A stretch of DNA of 64,000 nucleotides from NCBI RefSeq assembly GCF_918797505.1, contig NC_092799.1, forward strand, positions 14,222,295 through 14,286,294, given 5' to 3'. The position numbers and the translations under genes were made by a program. Below the pieces are notes generated by a model. The model made no database searches, had not been told where the DNA came from, and saw only the letters and a program-made list of their open reading frames with translations. Below, piece after piece: positions 61,564-64,000 of the stretch. How positions within the stretch are numbered: the stretch's first letter is position 1; every line of letters starts with the position of its first letter. This DNA is from Bemisia tabaci. Its lineage: Eukaryota > Arthropoda > Insecta > Hemiptera > Aleyrodidae.

Positions 61564-62876
61564 GTAAGATAATCAAAATTGAAGATCCTGAAACGAATAA
61601 CGAAGGAAAAATACTGCGAATGGGAAAAGGTTGTCTGAAGCAAAGCTCTAGTTTCCTGATTCGTTACGGTCAACGCGTATTTTTAACGACTAAATTTTTC
61701 GCAGACTCCATCAGGACTGCGGACGTCTAGTTTAATTACGGAATGATTTAATTAGAACCTGAATGAGCGCCATTCCCGAGCCCCAAAAAGTCTTGCACGG
61801 TTGCCTAAAATATTTCAATTTATCCATCTTGTATCTTGATAATTAGTAGAAATGTGATTTTTAGCGTGATTCCGGCAAAACCGTCGCCCAATGTTGCGAA
61901 CGATCAAATTTTTGCGAAAAAATACATACAGAGTTGGCAAATTTAGATAGGCGATATGGCAACCCTTGACCCATCAAGGAGTGCAGAAAAGTTCCGAGAG
62001 GAGGTAGATCTTGGCGGTTAATTGACTACAGTGTTGCCGGGTGGATGAAAAAAACATCCTACACCACGGCCCAAGTTTGAAGCTGAAATACTGCAGGAGG
62101 CTCTATGTGAGAAATGTTGTGGACATTCCTACTTTCCACTTCATTTTATTAACATAAACAAACAAAGTTTTATTTACTCTAAAAAAATATGAGCTGAGCA
62201 GTTTTTCTTGCATACTTCCAAGTTTTACACGTCAAAAATTCAAAACCTGTTTTTTTCTGCTGATCTGATAAAAATGTATTAGCTGAAAATTTTCCTAGAT
62301 TTAAACATTATCAGATATGATGCTTTTCATATCAAACAAGCGCATTTTTCCATTCAAACTTATTCCATCGATTCTTGTTTTACTCAGGCTTTGTAATAAA
62401 GCCTTCCCTTTTGTAATTTTACTGTTTATAGTACAGGAAGCGCACTCACATTTAAGAATTTTTATCAGTCGATTATTTTAGTTTCTTCCTTATTGAAACT
62501 TCCTGCTTGAAAGAGAGATAATAATATATTAACAAGGTGGACCTGGACCACCAATAACATTTTAATGTTGCAATCTTACCACCCCTGAACGCTTTCCTGA
62601 TACTAGCGAGTATTAGAGTCTTTTGCTTAGTGCTTTACTTCTTCTTAGTTAGAGTTTCAATTATTTACTACAAAAATTCACGAGCAATATGAAACTCAAT
62701 GAGTATACATTTTGCACAAATTCGTCAATATGATTGCAACACCATTTCAGTAAGTTTCCAGTGTGGCTAAGCGAGAGACGGTCATCAATTTTTTTTAGAT
62801 TAATTTCAGAAATAAATGTTGTCAATACATGGCAGGAGTCATACAAGAAGTTTCTGATACACGGCAAAAAAGTCGA
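61564..62876. other. no gene confirmed
   Basis: AT-rich intergenic sequence. No clear repeat ends. Confidence 0.4.
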
Positions 62877-62942
62877 GCGCCTTCAATTTTTGAGTATGCA
62901 ACGAGGACAGCCTCAGAACATGAATAATTGCTTCCAGGCGCC
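62877..62942 (+). repeat. core C repeat
   Basis: GCGCCTTCAATTTTTGAGTA then TGCAACGAGGACAGCCTC, ATGAATAATTGCTTCCAG and GCGCC. Confidence 0.65.
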
Positions 62943-62988
62943 GGCTTCCAATTGCGTTGCATTACTTACGCGTCGCTTCCTTAATGAG

Positions 62989-63125
62989 TTGAACATCATT
63001 TTGCAATCACGAACTACAATTTTTGGTTCATCCGTAAAAACACTTTTGTACAAAGGGTGACCAATGGTACTTACGTATATAAACTGTGCCAGATATTGTA
63101 GTTCCAAACTGCAAAATGTAGTTCG
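62989..63125. mobile_element. family J MITE
   Basis: CATCATTTTGCAATCACGAA and AGTTCCAAACTGCAAAATGT then AGTTCG are the ends. ACTACAATTTTTGGTTC and ATATTGTAGTTC are inverted inside. Both ends have drifted from the GGACTACA consensus. Confidence 0.7.
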
Positions 63126-63648
63126 GTTATCGGCCATGAAGACAACATCTGTTCGTTAAGAAAAATTTCTCTCTTCTTTTTTTTCAATAAACGATAAACT
63201 TTTGGTGCTTAATTTCGCCCATTTGATCCAGCACTTGTCATCGCTGGAGTTTGAAACAAGGTCAAGTTGGGACGTTCGAGAGCAGTTGGCAACGAATGAA
63301 AAGAAAATGTTTCGTCTCTCTTCTGATCCTTTCGAACTTGGCTTAATGAAGGGCTGAGAGAGAAGCGATTCAGCCTTTGTTTCTTTCTTAAACCTGTCTT
63401 TTCAAGTTTGATTGAAGGGAGAGACGGAAAAAGAGGAATGGATAGGGTCGCTAGATTCACTGCGGAAGTTCTTCATAACTGTCACATTATCTTTTTCTCG
63501 TAAGTTACATTCATTTCGACGGAATTCTGGGCATTCCGTCGTCATTACATGATTTTTCTATCTTTCATATCTCACCCTCATATGTGTGCCAAATTCCTTG
63601 AATTGTCACATCTGAGTGGGATTCGGGAATTAAAGTCATAGCTTACTT
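63126..63648. other. no gene seen
   Basis: The 83-codon minus frame at 63209-63460 has no support. Confidence 0.4.
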
Positions 63649-63835
63649 CTGCCGTAAGAATGTGGTATGAACATTCAAGAGTTGCCAGATTTCTTTCGAT
63701 AAAATGTTTATTTTTGAGTAAGGATATATGTATATTATTCCCTGACAATCTCAGGAACTTTAGATGAAATTGTGAACAAAATTATCTGGAAAAACTGGAA
63801 GGAAAATATTCAACAGTTTATCAGGATTTTTTTCT
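63649..63835. mobile_element. MITE family A, copy 12 (right end missing)
   Basis: CTGCCGTAAGAATGTGG, then ATGAACATTCAAGAGTTGCC and the usual interior to about 63835. The terminal GGCAACGTCTGAAGG part is absent, replaced by A-rich sequence. Confidence 0.75.
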
Positions 63836-64000
63836 AAAAAGGATGCTCTTTAGAAAAAAAAAATAATTTATTTATTGAAAGCGTTAATTGTCCAAAAGAG
63901 AAAACTAGAAATAACTATCGTATCAGACATCCTAGATTTGATAGGGGCGTGCGTGCAAAAAGAAATGAAAGAAATGCCAACGCGATGTATTTGGGACTTC
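63836..64000. other. A-rich end of window
   Basis: A-rich sequence with no feature. Confidence 0.4.

Overview
This is eukaryotic, AT-rich genomic DNA with very few coding exons and a dense population of short repeats. The best anchored gene is an insect-type alpha-glucosidase (GH13 maltase/sucrase family) split by introns. Together with the many TIR elements and the lack of operons or ribosome binding sites, it points to an insect. A sap-feeding hemipteran such as a whitefly is my best guess, but the sequence does not prove it. There is one 500-base assembly gap (28397-28896).

Layout. 0-5.9 kb: repeats only. 5.9-12.2 kb: a small plus-strand spliced gene of unknown function, with three phase-consistent exons (6361-6392, 6836-6988, 7779-7928) and possible 3' exons at 9331 and 11997. 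13.5-20.5 kb: repeats (hairpin-bearing repeat B, MITE families A, D, E, G, H). 21.3-21.6 kb: two phase-matched minus-strand exons of a membrane protein. 23.7-25.1 kb: a TIR element full of AATATT motifs, carrying a tRNA-derived SINE. 25-30 kb: MITEs, the gap, and a nested insertion with a recognisable empty site. 30.2-34.7 kb: the last four exons of the alpha-glucosidase, with introns built largely from MITEs. 34.7-64 kb: repeats and a few weak exon candidates (39800, 42199, 42688, 51562, 61479), a 500-bp inverted-repeat hairpin (48.9-49.4 kb) and a 214-bp tandem duplication (46.6-47.0 kb).

Repeat families, with letters used throughout. A: ~250 bp, TIR CTGCCGTGCTAAGGAAG, 4-bp target duplications, about 14 copies. 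B: 0.4-1.4 kb, with a central ~72-bp palindrome. C: a ~65-bp core starting GCGCCTTCAATTT, found inside several otherwise different repeats. D: ~150 bp hAT-like MITE, TIR CAGTGGCG, one clean 8-bp duplication. E: ~250 bp, 4-bp duplications. F: TIR GGACGTATTTCTGTCAAAC. G: TIR containing CTGACGTAAGGGCG. H: TIR GGGCTGATTATTG. I: TIR CACTGGAAAAAA. J: ~137 bp, TIR GGACTACATTTTGCAATT. L: TA-flanked, mariner-like. P and several singletons complete the set. No transposase gene is visible, so all of these appear non-autonomous.

The exon joins given here are read by eye from splice consensus and reading-frame continuity. Transcript evidence was not available.
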